A DNA stretch of 18,248 bases from Bacteroidales bacterium (GTDB lineage Bacteria; Bacteroidota; Bacteroidia; Bacteroidales; Rikenellaceae): the NCBI GenBank assembly GCA_949419965.1, contig CASPAC010000023.1:1-18248 (forward strand), written 5' to 3'. The notes under the pieces were generated by a model. The model was given only the letters and a program-made list of their open reading frames with translations, searched no databases and was not told the origin of the DNA. The position numbers and the translations under genes were made by a program. Each line of letters begins with the position of its first letter. The first letter of the stretch is position 1. This document shows, piece after piece, positions 1-6,412 of the stretch.

Positions 1-365
1 CCGCTGCGGTCGGAGAGGAACCACACGCTCGCGCCGTCGGCCGACCATTGGGGTGAGGCGTTGTTGGATGCGTAGTCGGTCAGCGCCCGGCATTCTCCCG
101 TGGCGAGCTCCTCGACCCAGAGCGTCGTGATGCCGCGGTTCTCGGCCATGTTGTATTCAGTCACGGCATAAAGCAGCCGCGTGCCGTCGGGCGAGAGCGA
201 CGACGAGCCGGCGCGCCGCATTTTCCACATCACTTCGGGCGTGAGCCGTGCGGCGGCGATCTCCTCGGCCGTGAGGGAGTTGTCGATCTTGAGGGGTGCG
301 GGCCGCCTGTCGCAGGCGCCGAGCCCCACAGCTGCGATAGCCATAAGAAAGATGAATTTTTTCAT
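1..365 (-). CDS. S9-family (DPP/acylaminoacyl-peptidase-like) lipoprotein peptidase, N-terminal part only
   Basis: The gene starts at the ATG at 365 and runs off the left edge, so only about 121 residues are visible. It begins with a lipoprotein signal peptide: MKK, a hydrophobic stretch, then the lipobox LGAC with Cys18 as the lipidated residue. After a short linker, 'LTPEVMWKMRR' and 'SLSPDGTRLLYAVTEYNMAEN' followed by 'ASPQWSADGASVWFLSDRSG' show the PD40-type WD/SPDG repeats of the beta-propeller that caps prolyl-oligopeptidase-like S9 enzymes. The 'LTPE-W' opening is typical of Bacteroidetes S9 peptidases that trim peptides in the periplasm. The catalytic Ser-Asp-His domain would lie outside the window, so a catalytically silent TolB-like propeller cannot be excluded. 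The gene is head to head with the Nudix gene, with 56 bp between the starts. I found no convincing promoter for it. Confidence 0.75.
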   Translation of the reverse strand, partial: MKKFIFLMAIAAVGLGACDRRPAPLKIDNSLTAEEIAAARLTPEVMWKMRRAGSSSLSPDGTRLLYAVTEYNMAENRGITTLWVEELATGECRALTDYASNNASPQWSADGASVWFLSDRS

Positions 366-370
366 TTCGG

Positions 371-401
371 TTGAGGTTTCCTGTTTTATTGCGTATCTTC
401 G
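371..401 (+). promoter_or_regulatory. Bacteroidetes-type promoter of the Nudix gene
   Basis: TTG at 371-373 is followed after 20 bp by TATCTTCG at 394-401, one mismatch from the TAnnTTTG -7 consensus. Predicted transcription would start near 408, giving a leader of about 14 nt before the ATG at 422. Confidence 0.55.
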
Positions 402-421
402 TCCGACAAAATTCCGGGGTC

Positions 422-1042
422 ATGGAATATGCCGTTCATTTTGCCGACAAGTCGGTGTTTTTCGTCAAGGAAGCTCCCTGCGGGGAGATGTTCGTCTTTG
501 TTCCCGCCGAAACGGGGGCGATAAGTCGTGACAAGATAGTGAATTTTCTCGAAACGAACAACCGGGTGGCCGTCGTGACGCCCGATCCCGATGCGGCGTT
601 CGCCCGCTTCGCTGCGGATTTCACGGTGGTGGAAGCGGCCGGCGGCGTGGCGGTGAACGACCGCGGCGAGCGGCTGATGATCCGCCGCAACGGCCGCTGG
701 GACCTGCCCAAGGGACACGTCGAAGCAGGCGAGCCGACCGAAGTCTGCGCCGTGCGCGAGGTGTTGGAGGAGACGGGGGTGGAAACCGAGGTCGCGGCGC
801 CTCTCTGTGCGACGTGGCACGCCTACTGGTTCCCGAAGACGGTGCGCTGGGAGCTGAAACGGACGCACTGGTTCCTGCTGCGGGCCGCGGGGAGCGCTTC
901 GCCGACTCCGCAGACCGAGGAGGGCATCGAGCAGGTCGTGTGGTGCCTGCCCGAAGCGTTCGCGGCCCATGCCGCCGGGTCCTTTCCTACGATCCGCCGG
1001 GTTGCGGAGGCGCTGTCTGAATTTATAATTCAGAATTCTTAA
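422..1042 (+). CDS. Nudix hydrolase
   Basis: The product is a 206-residue cytoplasmic Nudix-family pyrophosphohydrolase. The Nudix box GX5EX7REUXEEXGU is complete at residues 98-120: G98, E104, R112-E113, E116-E117 and G119, which bind the divalent metal and substrate. It is preceded by 'RRNGRWDLPKGH'. The N-terminal 65 residues or so lack the motif and probably form a separate small domain common in Bacteroidetes homologues, which are longer than minimal Nudix proteins of about 150 residues. The substrate cannot be read from the sequence; candidates are damaged nucleotides, NDP-sugars or diadenosine polyphosphates. The ATG at 422 is preferred over an in-frame ATG at 371 because the promoter lies between them and conservation-like sequence begins with 'MEYAVHFADK'. 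It is transcribed alone and converges on the SRPBCC gene. Confidence 0.85.
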   Translation: MEYAVHFADKSVFFVKEAPCGEMFVFVPAETGAISRDKIVNFLETNNRVAVVTPDPDAAFARFAADFTVVEAAGGVAVNDRGERLMIRRNGRWDLPKGHVEAGEPTEVCAVREVLEETGVETEVAAPLCATWHAYWFPKTVRWELKRTHWFLLRAAGSASPTPQTEEGIEQVVWCLPEAFAAHAAGSFPTIRRVAEALSEFIIQNS

Positions 1043-1169
1043 TTCACAATTTCTGTTGCGGTTGCATTCGATGCGGTCCGTTGCCGGAAACTGATCTCCG
1101 GATTTTGCCGGGTATCGTTCGGGTGATCCCGATAATTATGAATTGTGAATTTTTAATCGTGAATTTCTA
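1041..1169. repeat. AATTGTGAATT inverted and tandem repeats between convergent genes
   Basis: An 11-bp arm AATTCACAATT at 1041-1051 is matched by its exact reverse complement AATTGTGAATT at 1141-1151. The right arm is part of a 14-bp tandem duplication (1142-1155 and 1156-1169, 12 of 14 identical) that runs into the stop codon of the SRPBCC gene. A small CCGGA/TCCGG hairpin (1084-1088 with 1096-1100) lies between the arms. The same 12-mer ATTGTGAATTTT recurs at 4062-4073. The element may act as a bidirectional 3' end or be a degenerate miniature repeat. No T-run follows the hairpin, so it is not called a terminator. Confidence 0.5.
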
Positions 1170-1577
1170 AAAATTCCCGTTCATCGCTTTGGCTATGCCC
1201 TCGGCGATCTGGTCGACGGCGTCCTGGAGCTTGCTCCCGATCATCATCTTCATCATCATGTTCAGCTCGGCGTGCAGCACGAGCCGCAGGCGCGTGTCGG
1301 AGTCGGAGACCTTGTGCAGCTGGATCCAGAAGGCGAAGTCGACGGGCACGCCGCCCTCGTCGCCCACGATCTTGACGTGTTTGGGCTCGACGCGCTCCTC
1401 CATGCGGAGCTTGACGGTGAATCCTTTGGCTTTGAACGAACAATGCTCTTCGTCGGCCTGCCACTCCTCGACACGGTCGGCCACGGCGGGCGTGAGGTTG
1501 TCGAACCGGCTGACGGCCGCGTAGATCGCTTCGGCGGGGCGCAGAATCTGCTGCTGTTTGGAGATGTATTCCTGCAT
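1167..1577 (-). CDS. Small START/SRPBCC-like protein
   Basis: This 136-residue soluble protein has no signal peptide or membrane segment. Its layout (N-terminal helix 'ISKQQQILRPAEAIYAAVSRFDNLTP', central alternating beta strands, long C-terminal helix 'KLQDAVDQIAEGIAKAM') is that of a helix-grip START/Bet v1-like fold. Such proteins bind hydrophobic ligands, but family members this short in Bacteroidetes have no established role, and no ligand can be inferred. The ATG at 1577 is preferred because a longer in-frame extension upstream is Arg-rich and antisense-like. It is the last gene of the porX-tsaE strand, 116 bp after tsaE. That gap holds a GC-rich inverted repeat (GGTGCG at 1621-1626 with CGCACC at 1639-1644) but no clear promoter, so read-through from tsaE is likely. 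The fold call is moderately sure; the function is unknown. Confidence 0.75.
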   Translation of the reverse strand: MQEYISKQQQILRPAEAIYAAVSRFDNLTPAVADRVEEWQADEEHCSFKAKGFTVKLRMEERVEPKHVKIVGDEGGVPVDFAFWIQLHKVSDSDTRLRLVLHAELNMMMKMMIGSKLQDAVDQIAEGIAKAMNGNF

Positions 1578-1693
1578 GGGTCGGTATGTGATTCGGATTT
1601 TATGTTTCGGGTTTGTGTGCGGTGCGGAACGGTTCGGGCGCACCGGAGAGGTTCCGGGGGTGCGGAGGTGCCGGCGAAGCGTCGGGGCGGCGG

Positions 1694-2110
1694 TCATTCG
1701 ATCTCGAAGGTGCGCGCCGTGGGGCTGTCGGTCGTGATGCGCACGCGGATCGTGTTGTCGGGCAGCAGCCCTTCGATCTTCTCGGGCCACTCGATCAGGC
1801 AGATGTCGCCCGAGTAGAAATACTCCTCGTAGCCCAGGTCGAAGGCCTCGCGCGGGTCGTCGATGCGGTAGAAGTCGAAGTGGCAGATGCGGCGGCCTCC
1901 GGCGCCGCGGTACTGGTTGACGATGGCGAACGTGGGGCTCGTGACGGTGTCGTCGGCGCCCAGCAGCGCTGCGATTTCACGGACCAGCGTGGTTTTGCCG
2001 GCGCCCATGCCGCCGTGGAGCGCCACGACGGTGCGGCGGCCCAGCAGGCCGACGACGGCTTCGGCGACCCGGGGCAGCTCTTCCTGCGAGGTTATGTGGA
2101 TGGTTTTCAT
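1694..2110 (-). CDS. tsaE: TsaE, tRNA threonylcarbamoyladenosine (t6A) biosynthesis ATPase
   Basis: TsaE is the ATPase that drives cycling of the TsaB-TsaD complex, which installs N6-threonylcarbamoyl on A37 of ANN-decoding tRNAs. The 138-residue length is normal for the family. Visible motifs are the Walker A loop GGMGAGKTT (residues 33-41), the family signature 'SPTF' (58-61), 'HFDFYRI' (77-83), 'YEEYF' (94-98) and the strand 'ICLIEWPEK' (103-111) carrying the conserved Glu and Trp. The start ATG overlaps the porX stop codon in an ATGA (2107-2110), so translation is likely coupled to porX. In many Bacteroidetes tsaE follows a porX-like gene, and the arrangement here agrees with that. Confidence 0.95.
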   Translation of the reverse strand: MKTIHITSQEELPRVAEAVVGLLGRRTVVALHGGMGAGKTTLVREIAALLGADDTVTSPTFAIVNQYRGAGGRRICHFDFYRIDDPREAFDLGYEEYFYSGDICLIEWPEKIEGLLPDNTIRVRITTDSPTARTFEIE

Positions 2111-3666
2111 CGTTTCGGTTTGAGTACCAGATAGGGAACGATCATCTCCTCCATCGAGATGCCGCCGTGCTGGAACGTGTTGCGGTAGTAGCGGATGTGG
2201 CGGTTGGCATCGTTGTTATAGACGAGAAAATCGGTGTTGTAGGCGAAGATATAGCTCGACGTGAGGTTGCTCGACGGCAGCTGGATGTCCTCGGGCTTGT
2301 GCACCTCGTAGACCTCGCGCGAGTTGTAGGCGAGGTTGCGCCCCGTCTTGTAGCGCAGGTTGGCCGAGGTTTCGCGATCGCCCGTGACGCGCACGGGGTT
2401 GTCGACGCGGATGGTGCCGTGGTCGGAGGTGATGACCACGGTGTGGACCCGCTCGGCGAGGAGCCGGAGGATCGTGTAGAGGTCGGAGTGCTCGAACCAC
2501 GAACGCGTCAGCGATCGGAAGGCGGCCTCGTCCTCGGTCAGCTCGCGGATGATGTCGGTCTCGGTGCGGGCGTGGGAGAGGATGTCGAGGAAGTTGTAGA
2601 CGATGACCGAGAAGTCGGCATCGTAGACCTTCTGGATGTTGTCCACCAGGCGCCGCCCCTGCTCGGGCCGCACGAGCTTGTCGAACGAGAACTTCCACTG
2701 CTTGCCGTTCTGGGTCATCAGGCGGCGCAGGAACTCCTCCTCGTACTGGTTCTTGCCGCCCTCCTCGTTGTCGTTGAGCCACTTGTCGGGCATCAGCCGG
2801 TCGATGGCCAGCGGCATGAGTCCGGCGAAGATGGCGTTGCGGGCGTACTGGGTGGCGGTGGGCAGGATGGCGCAATAGAAATCCTCGGCGGCGACGTCGT
2901 AGTGGCCGCGCAGCAGCGAAGAGATGGCCCGCCACTGGTCGTAGCGGAAATTGTCGATGAGCAGCAGCGTGGTCTTGGGATTCTCGTCGGCGACGGGGAA
3001 GATCTTCGACCGCATGAGCGTGTGCGACATCACGGGCGTAGAGTCGGAGCGCCGGTTGATCCAGTCGTAGTAGTTGCGCCGCACGAACTTCGAGAACTCC
3101 TGGTTGGCCTCGGTCTTCTGGTAGGTGAGCACCTCCTTGATGCTCTGGTCGGTCGAATCCTCCAGCTCGAGCTCCCACGAGGTGAGACGCCGGTAGAGCG
3201 AACACCAGTCCTGGAACGTGTCGGCCATTTGCAGCGACTGCGAGATGCGCCCGAATTCCGAACGGTAGTCGGCCGTGGTGCGCTCGGTGACGAGCTGCTG
3301 CGAGTGCACGTTCTTCTTGATGGAGAGCAGCACCTGATTGGGATTGACGGGCTTGATGAGGTAGTCGGCGATCTTCGAACCCACGGCCTTGTCCATGATG
3401 TTCTCCTCCTCGCTCTTGGTCACCATGATGACCGGCGTGGTGGGGCGCACCTCCTTGATCTTGGGCAGGGTTTCGAGCCCGGTCATGCCGGGCATCATCT
3501 CGTCGAGTATGATCAGGTCGTAGGACCCTTCGGCCGCCATGTCGATGGCGTCGTAACCGTTGTTGCAGGTCTCGACCTCGTAGCCCTTGCCCTTCAGAAA
3601 GAGGACGTGGGGCCGCAGCAGTTCGACTTCGTCGTCGACCCAAAGAATTTTGACCATAGCGTTCAT
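2107..3666 (-). CDS. porX: PorX-like response regulator with PglZ/alkaline-phosphatase-type effector domain
   Basis: The 519-residue protein has an N-terminal receiver domain (about 5-125) with acidic pair D11-D12, phosphoacceptor D55 in 'LIILDEMMPG', and the 'IMVTK' and 'LIKP' switch positions. A helical linker follows, then a C-terminal PglZ domain of the alkaline-phosphatase superfamily (about 225-515) with metal-site motifs 'LLLIDNFRYD' (D238) and 'TSDHGT' (D415, H416). PorX of Porphyromonas gingivalis, of similar length, works with PorY in control of type IX secretion, and its PglZ domain is a zinc phosphodiesterase acting on oligonucleotides. Whether this host uses it for T9SS cannot be seen here. 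I prefer the ATG at 3666. The ATG at 3657 (516 residues) is nearly as good, and an extension to 3693 is repeat-derived. A duplicated 27-bp sequence covers the start region. Confidence 0.92.
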   Translation of the reverse strand: MNAMVKILWVDDEVELLRPHVLFLKGKGYEVETCNNGYDAIDMAAEGSYDLIILDEMMPGMTGLETLPKIKEVRPTTPVIMVTKSEEENIMDKAVGSKIADYLIKPVNPNQVLLSIKKNVHSQQLVTERTTADYRSEFGRISQSLQMADTFQDWCSLYRRLTSWELELEDSTDQSIKEVLTYQKTEANQEFSKFVRRNYYDWINRRSDSTPVMSHTLMRSKIFPVADENPKTTLLLIDNFRYDQWRAISSLLRGHYDVAAEDFYCAILPTATQYARNAIFAGLMPLAIDRLMPDKWLNDNEEGGKNQYEEEFLRRLMTQNGKQWKFSFDKLVRPEQGRRLVDNIQKVYDADFSVIVYNFLDILSHARTETDIIRELTEDEAAFRSLTRSWFEHSDLYTILRLLAERVHTVVITSDHGTIRVDNPVRVTGDRETSANLRYKTGRNLAYNSREVYEVHKPEDIQLPSSNLTSSYIFAYNTDFLVYNNDANRHIRYYRNTFQHGGISMEEMIVPYLVLKPKR

Positions 3667-3759
3667 TTCATGCAGGTTTTCCCGCCTCGGCATAGCCCGA
3701 ACAAGTTCGGCTCTGCGCTCGGCTCAAGAAAACGTTCATTTCATGCAGGTTTTCCCGCC
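3660..3759. repeat. 73-bp-period tandem repeat (1.4 copies) spanning the porX start
   Basis: An exact 27-bp sequence at 3660-3686 recurs at 3733-3759, giving a tandem repeat with a 73-bp period. The unit contains the palindrome CCGAAC-AA-GTTCGG (3697-3710) followed by CTCTGCGCTCGGCT. On the minus strand the duplicated segment includes ATGAAATGAACG, the very sequence at which porX translation starts, so the leader carries a second copy of the start site. From the upstream copy (ATG at 3739) a 23-codon open frame reads to a TGA at 3668, one nucleotide before the porX ATG. Its core resembles the repeat at the right end of the window. Confidence 0.75.
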
Positions 3760-3821
3760 CCGAAGTGGCGCGGCCGGGTCCGATTCGGCCCGGGTCCGGG
3801 AGAAAGCCGGCGATCGTGTTG

Positions 3822-3852
3822 CAAAATTAGTGTTTTTACATCCAAACGCAAA
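3822..3852 (-). promoter_or_regulatory. Bacteroidetes-type promoter of the porX-tsaE operon
   Basis: Read on the minus strand, TTTG (3852-3849) is followed after 19 bp by TAATTTTG (3829-3822), a full match to TAnnTTTG. Transcription would start near 3815, giving porX an unusually long leader of about 150 nt that contains the duplicated start sequence. Confidence 0.75.
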
Positions 3853-4161
3853 AAACGGGAAATTATTGGAGAAACGTGCCATGAATTTGCGAAAGCCGAT
3901 GTGCGAACCGCAATTTTCCGGAGGTGTTCTGCGGCCGGTCCGGCGTGCGCGGCCGGGTGTGCAGCAATCGTCTCCGGCCTCGGCGGCCGGTGCGGTCGGG
4001 GCGCGGACGTGCTGAAAAAGGATGCGCCGCAACGCCGAAAATGTAAAAAAACGAACGATGGATTGTGAATTTTGATTTCTTGCTCCGGTTTTGCCCGATA
4101 TTTGTTCATCGCCTTGTGTCTGTGGCCGGTATGCGGACCCCGGGAAAAACGCGAAAAAATT

Positions 4162-4192
4162 TTTGCGGATAACCAAATAAACCGTATATTTG
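4162..4192 (+). promoter_or_regulatory. Bacteroidetes-type promoter of the HU gene
   Basis: TTTG at 4162-4165, a 19-bp spacer, then TATATTTG at 4185-4192, a full consensus match. The flanks are AT-rich. Transcription would start near 4199, giving a leader of about 40 nt whose last 20 nt are almost pure A/T (TTAATTTTTAATAACATA), as is usual for highly expressed Bacteroidetes genes lacking a Shine-Dalgarno sequence. Confidence 0.85.
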
Positions 4193-4239
4193 CAGACCGG
4201 TTCCGATCAAGAAGAACTTAATTTTTAATAACATAAGCT

Positions 4240-4512
4240 ATGACAAAAGCAGATATCGTAAGCGAAATCGCCAAGACCACCGGCGCCGAAAAGGTACAGG
4301 TGCAGGCCATCGTCGAGGCGTTCATGGAGAGCATCAAGACGTCGCTGACCAAGAACAACAACGTCTATCTCCGCGGCTTCGGCAGCTTCATCGTGAAAAA
4401 ACGCGCCAAGAAAGTGGCCCGCAACATCTCGAAGAATACGACCATTACGATCCCCGAACACAATATCCCCGCCTTCAAGCCGGCCAAGAGCTTCGCAGCG
4501 AAGGTGAAATAG
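4240..4512 (+). CDS. HU-family DNA-binding protein
   Basis: This 90-residue protein is a full-length HU/IHF-type nucleoid protein, acting as a dimer that bends DNA. It shows the N-terminal helical dimerisation region (1-40, 'MTKADIVSEIAKTTG'), the signature 'RGFGSFIVKKRAKKVARN' (46-63), the flexible DNA-binding arm with the IPxxNIPAFKP-like segment 'IPEHNIPAFKPAKSF' (71-85), and a basic C-terminus. The arm carries the Pro residue that intercalates in HU and IHF. It has its own consensus promoter and is followed 37 nt later by the 29-residue basic protein, with which it probably shares a transcript. HU, IHF-like and other DNABII paralogues cannot be told apart from the sequence alone, so no symbol is given. 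Confidence 0.95.
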   Translation: MTKADIVSEIAKTTGAEKVQVQAIVEAFMESIKTSLTKNNNVYLRGFGSFIVKKRAKKVARNISKNTTITIPEHNIPAFKPAKSFAAKVK

Positions 4513-4549
4513 GAAACGATAAATCAAGAACCTCTAACAATTAAGGACT

Positions 4550-4639
4550 ATGCCAAACGGAAAGAAGCACAAGCGTCACAAGATGGCTACCCACAAGCGC
4601 AAAAAGCGTCTGCGCAAGAACCGTCACAAGAAAAAGTAA
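4550..4639 (+). CDS. 29-residue Lys/Arg/His-rich protein, probably ribosome-associated
   Basis: A 30-codon frame starts with ATG at 4550 and ends with TAA at 4637-4639. Of 29 residues, about 20 are Lys, Arg or His, in the repeated pattern KKHKRHK...HKRKKR...KNRHKKK. AAGGA at 4543-4547 lies just upstream, an uncommon purine-rich element here, although only 2 nt from the start. Near-identical tiny proteins are widespread in Bacteroidetes. The composition and the KKxKxxKRxKR spacing recall the AURKAIP1/COX24 family (mitochondrial mS38 and mycobacterial bS22), which sit in the small ribosomal subunit, so a structural ribosomal role is the best inference, not shown here. Its place between HU and RNase G, both nucleic-acid proteins, fits this. 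A strong hairpin follows 24 nt after the stop. Confidence 0.8.
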   Translation: MPNGKKHKRHKMATHKRKKRLRKNRHKKK

Positions 4640-4663
4640 GGGTAGCGACGTCTACGGATAGAT

Positions 4664-4696
4664 AAAGCTAAAGGGGCCCCGGGCTCTTTTAGCTTT
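4664..4696 (+). terminator. Strong hairpin, terminator-like, after the basic small protein
   Basis: AAAGCTAAAGGGGCCC (4664-4679) can pair over its full length, with two G-U pairs, with GGGCTCTTTTAGCTTT (4681-4696). A TTTT tract lies inside the descending arm. It is palindromic enough to work as a terminator, but there is no T-run after the stem. It separates the HU transcript from the RNase G gene and may act as a partial terminator or RNA-stability element, since no separate promoter for RNase G was found. Confidence 0.6.
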
Positions 4697-4861
4697 ACCT
4701 ATTTAAAAGTCGGCGGTCTTGCCGGCACCCCCGATCCCGGCCCGGAGGCCTCCGGACGCGGGTTGAGACATTGGAGTTGTCCGCCACTCCAGAGCAAAAG
4801 CGGTCCCGATACCAAACACAACATCACGTGTTCCGCCTCGCGGAAGCACGCATTCCCATAC

Positions 4862-6412
4862 ATGAACAAGGAACTCATCGTAAACGTTAGCCCGACCGAA
4901 ATCTCCATCGCCATGTGCGAAGACAAGGTGCTGGTCGAGCTCTCCAAGGAACAGTGCCAGACCGGATTCGCCGTGGGCGACATCTACCTGGGCAAGGTCC
5001 GCAAAATCATGCCGGGTCTCAACGCGGCATTCGTCAACATAGGGCATGAAAAGGATGCCTTCATCCACTACCTCGATCTGGGAACCCACTTCCCCTCGCT
5101 CCAGAAGCTCGCTTCGTCGTATGTCCCCGGCAAACGGGGCCTGCGCGTCGAAAGCATGAAGATGGAGGCTCCGGTCGAGAAGTCGGGCAAGATCGGCGAC
5201 TACCTCCAGGTGGGGCAGCAGATCATGGTGCAGGTGGCCAAGGAGGCCATTTCGACCAAGGGCCCGCGTCTGACGGCCGACATCTCGCTGGCAGGCCGCA
5301 ACGTGGTGCTGGTGCCTTTCTCGTCGAAGGTATTCCTGTCGCAGAAAATCCGTTCGGGCGAGGAGAAGAAGCGCCTCAAGCGCATCGCCGCCGCCGTGCT
5401 GCCCAAGAACTTCGGCGTCATCATCCGCACGGCCGCCATGGAGGCCCGCGACGAGGACATCGAGCAGGACATCCGTACGCAGATCGACCGCTGGCGCAAG
5501 ACCGTGGCGGCGATCCGCAAGCATACGGCTCCGGCGCAGATCATGAGCGAGATGAACCGCGCCAACACCATCATCCGCGACTCGCTCAACGGCACCTTCT
5601 CGCAGATCGCCGTCGACGACCAGGCGATGTTCAACGAGATACGCAACTACATCCGCCAGATCGAGCCCGAGAAGGAGAAGATCGTGAAACTCTACCGCGG
5701 CAATGTGCCCATCTTCGACAACTTCGACATCTCGAAGCAGATCAAGTCGCTCTTCGCCAAGTATGTCTCGCTCAAACGCGGCGCCTACCTCATCATCGAG
5801 CGCACCGAGGCCATGAACGTCATCGACGTCAACTCGGGCAACCGCACCAAGGCCGAGGACAACCAGGAGCAGACCGCCATGGACGTCAACCTGGCCGCGG
5901 CGAAGGAGATCGCCCGCCAGCTGCGCCTGCGCGACCTGGGCGGCATCGTCATCATCGACTTCATCGACCTGCACAAGGCGCAGAACCGCCAGCTGCTCTT
6001 CGACGAGATGGTGAAGCTCATGTCGACCGACAAGGCCAAGCACACGGTGCTGCCGCTCACGAAGTTCGGCTTGATGCAGATCACGCGCCAGCGCGTGCGC
6101 CCCGTGGCCGTGGAGAGCGTGTCGGACGTCTGCCCGACGTGCAACGGTTCGGGCAAGATCGAGCCCACGGTGCTGCTGGACAAGAAGATCGAGAACCAGA
6201 TTTCGTTCCTCACGCAGGACCGCGGTCACAAGTATATCCGTCTCGTGGTGAGCCCCTATGTGGCGGCTTTCATCCGGAAGGGGCTGTGGTCGCTGCGCCG
6301 CCGCTGGGAGTGGAAATACAAGACCCGCATCGACGTGGTCGAGGACCAGAGCACCGGCATCGTGGAGGTCCATTACCACGACCGGAAGGGCAACGATCTG
6401 ATCAAAAAATAG
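4862..6412 (+). CDS. rng: Ribonuclease E/G family endoribonuclease (RNase G type)
   Basis: This 516-residue endoribonuclease matches RNase G and the catalytic half of RNase E, without the long RNase E scaffold tail. Visible parts are an S1 RNA-binding domain (about 35-130, 'GDIYLGKVRKIMPGLNAAFVNIG') with a Bacteroidetes-type insertion at about 74-115, a 5'-sensor/RNase H-like region, catalytic Asp322 in 'MNVIDVNSGN' and Asp366 in 'IVIIDFIDL', and the Zn-link CPTC at 424-427 that joins subunits. It would process rRNA and decay mRNA, cutting single-stranded AU-rich sites with a preference for 5'-monophosphate ends. The ATG at 4862 is chosen because 'MNKELIVNVSPTE' is the family's usual N-terminus. 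The leader of 222 nt from the previous gene is rich in hairpins, including a perfect 14-bp palindrome at 4742-4755. RNase E in enterobacteria represses itself through its leader, so similar control is possible. Confidence 0.95.
   Translation: MNKELIVNVSPTEISIAMCEDKVLVELSKEQCQTGFAVGDIYLGKVRKIMPGLNAAFVNIGHEKDAFIHYLDLGTHFPSLQKLASSYVPGKRGLRVESMKMEAPVEKSGKIGDYLQVGQQIMVQVAKEAISTKGPRLTADISLAGRNVVLVPFSSKVFLSQKIRSGEEKKRLKRIAAAVLPKNFGVIIRTAAMEARDEDIEQDIRTQIDRWRKTVAAIRKHTAPAQIMSEMNRANTIIRDSLNGTFSQIAVDDQAMFNEIRNYIRQIEPEKEKIVKLYRGNVPIFDNFDISKQIKSLFAKYVSLKRGAYLIIERTEAMNVIDVNSGNRTKAEDNQEQTAMDVNLAAAKEIARQLRLRDLGGIVIIDFIDLHKAQNRQLLFDEMVKLMSTDKAKHTVLPLTKFGLMQITRQRVRPVAVESVSDVCPTCNGSGKIEPTVLLDKKIENQISFLTQDRGHKYIRLVVSPYVAAFIRKGLWSLRRRWEWKYKTRIDVVEDQSTGIVEVHYHDRKGNDLIKK

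Larger units (their letters stand above)
3694..4239. other. Divergent intergenic region between porX and the HU gene
   Basis: I see no credible gene in this stretch. It holds the tandem repeat at its left end, the porX promoter near 3822-3852 (minus), a GC-rich segment at about 3925-4015 with several GGCCGG-type inverted words, an isolated copy of the ATTGTGAATTTT motif (4062-4073), and the HU promoter at 4162-4192 (plus). The about 300 bp between the two promoters is long for this otherwise compact region and could carry regulator sites or a small RNA. No intrinsic terminator that would mark such an RNA was recognised. Confidence 0.6.

Noticed and set aside
407..414. Minus-strand -7 element for the S9 peptidase gene
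   Set aside because: GAATTTTG has one mismatch and no TTG lies at 19-21 bp, so it is not called.
2167..4068. 633-codon plus-strand frame opposite porX
   Set aside because: It is antisense to a well-supported porX, has a Val/Gly/Asp/Leu bias typical of the complement of GC-rich coding DNA, and runs through two promoters.
3736..4176. 146-codon minus-strand frame in the porX-HU gap
   Set aside because: It would contain both promoters, has no family-like motif and starts in AT-rich intergenic DNA.
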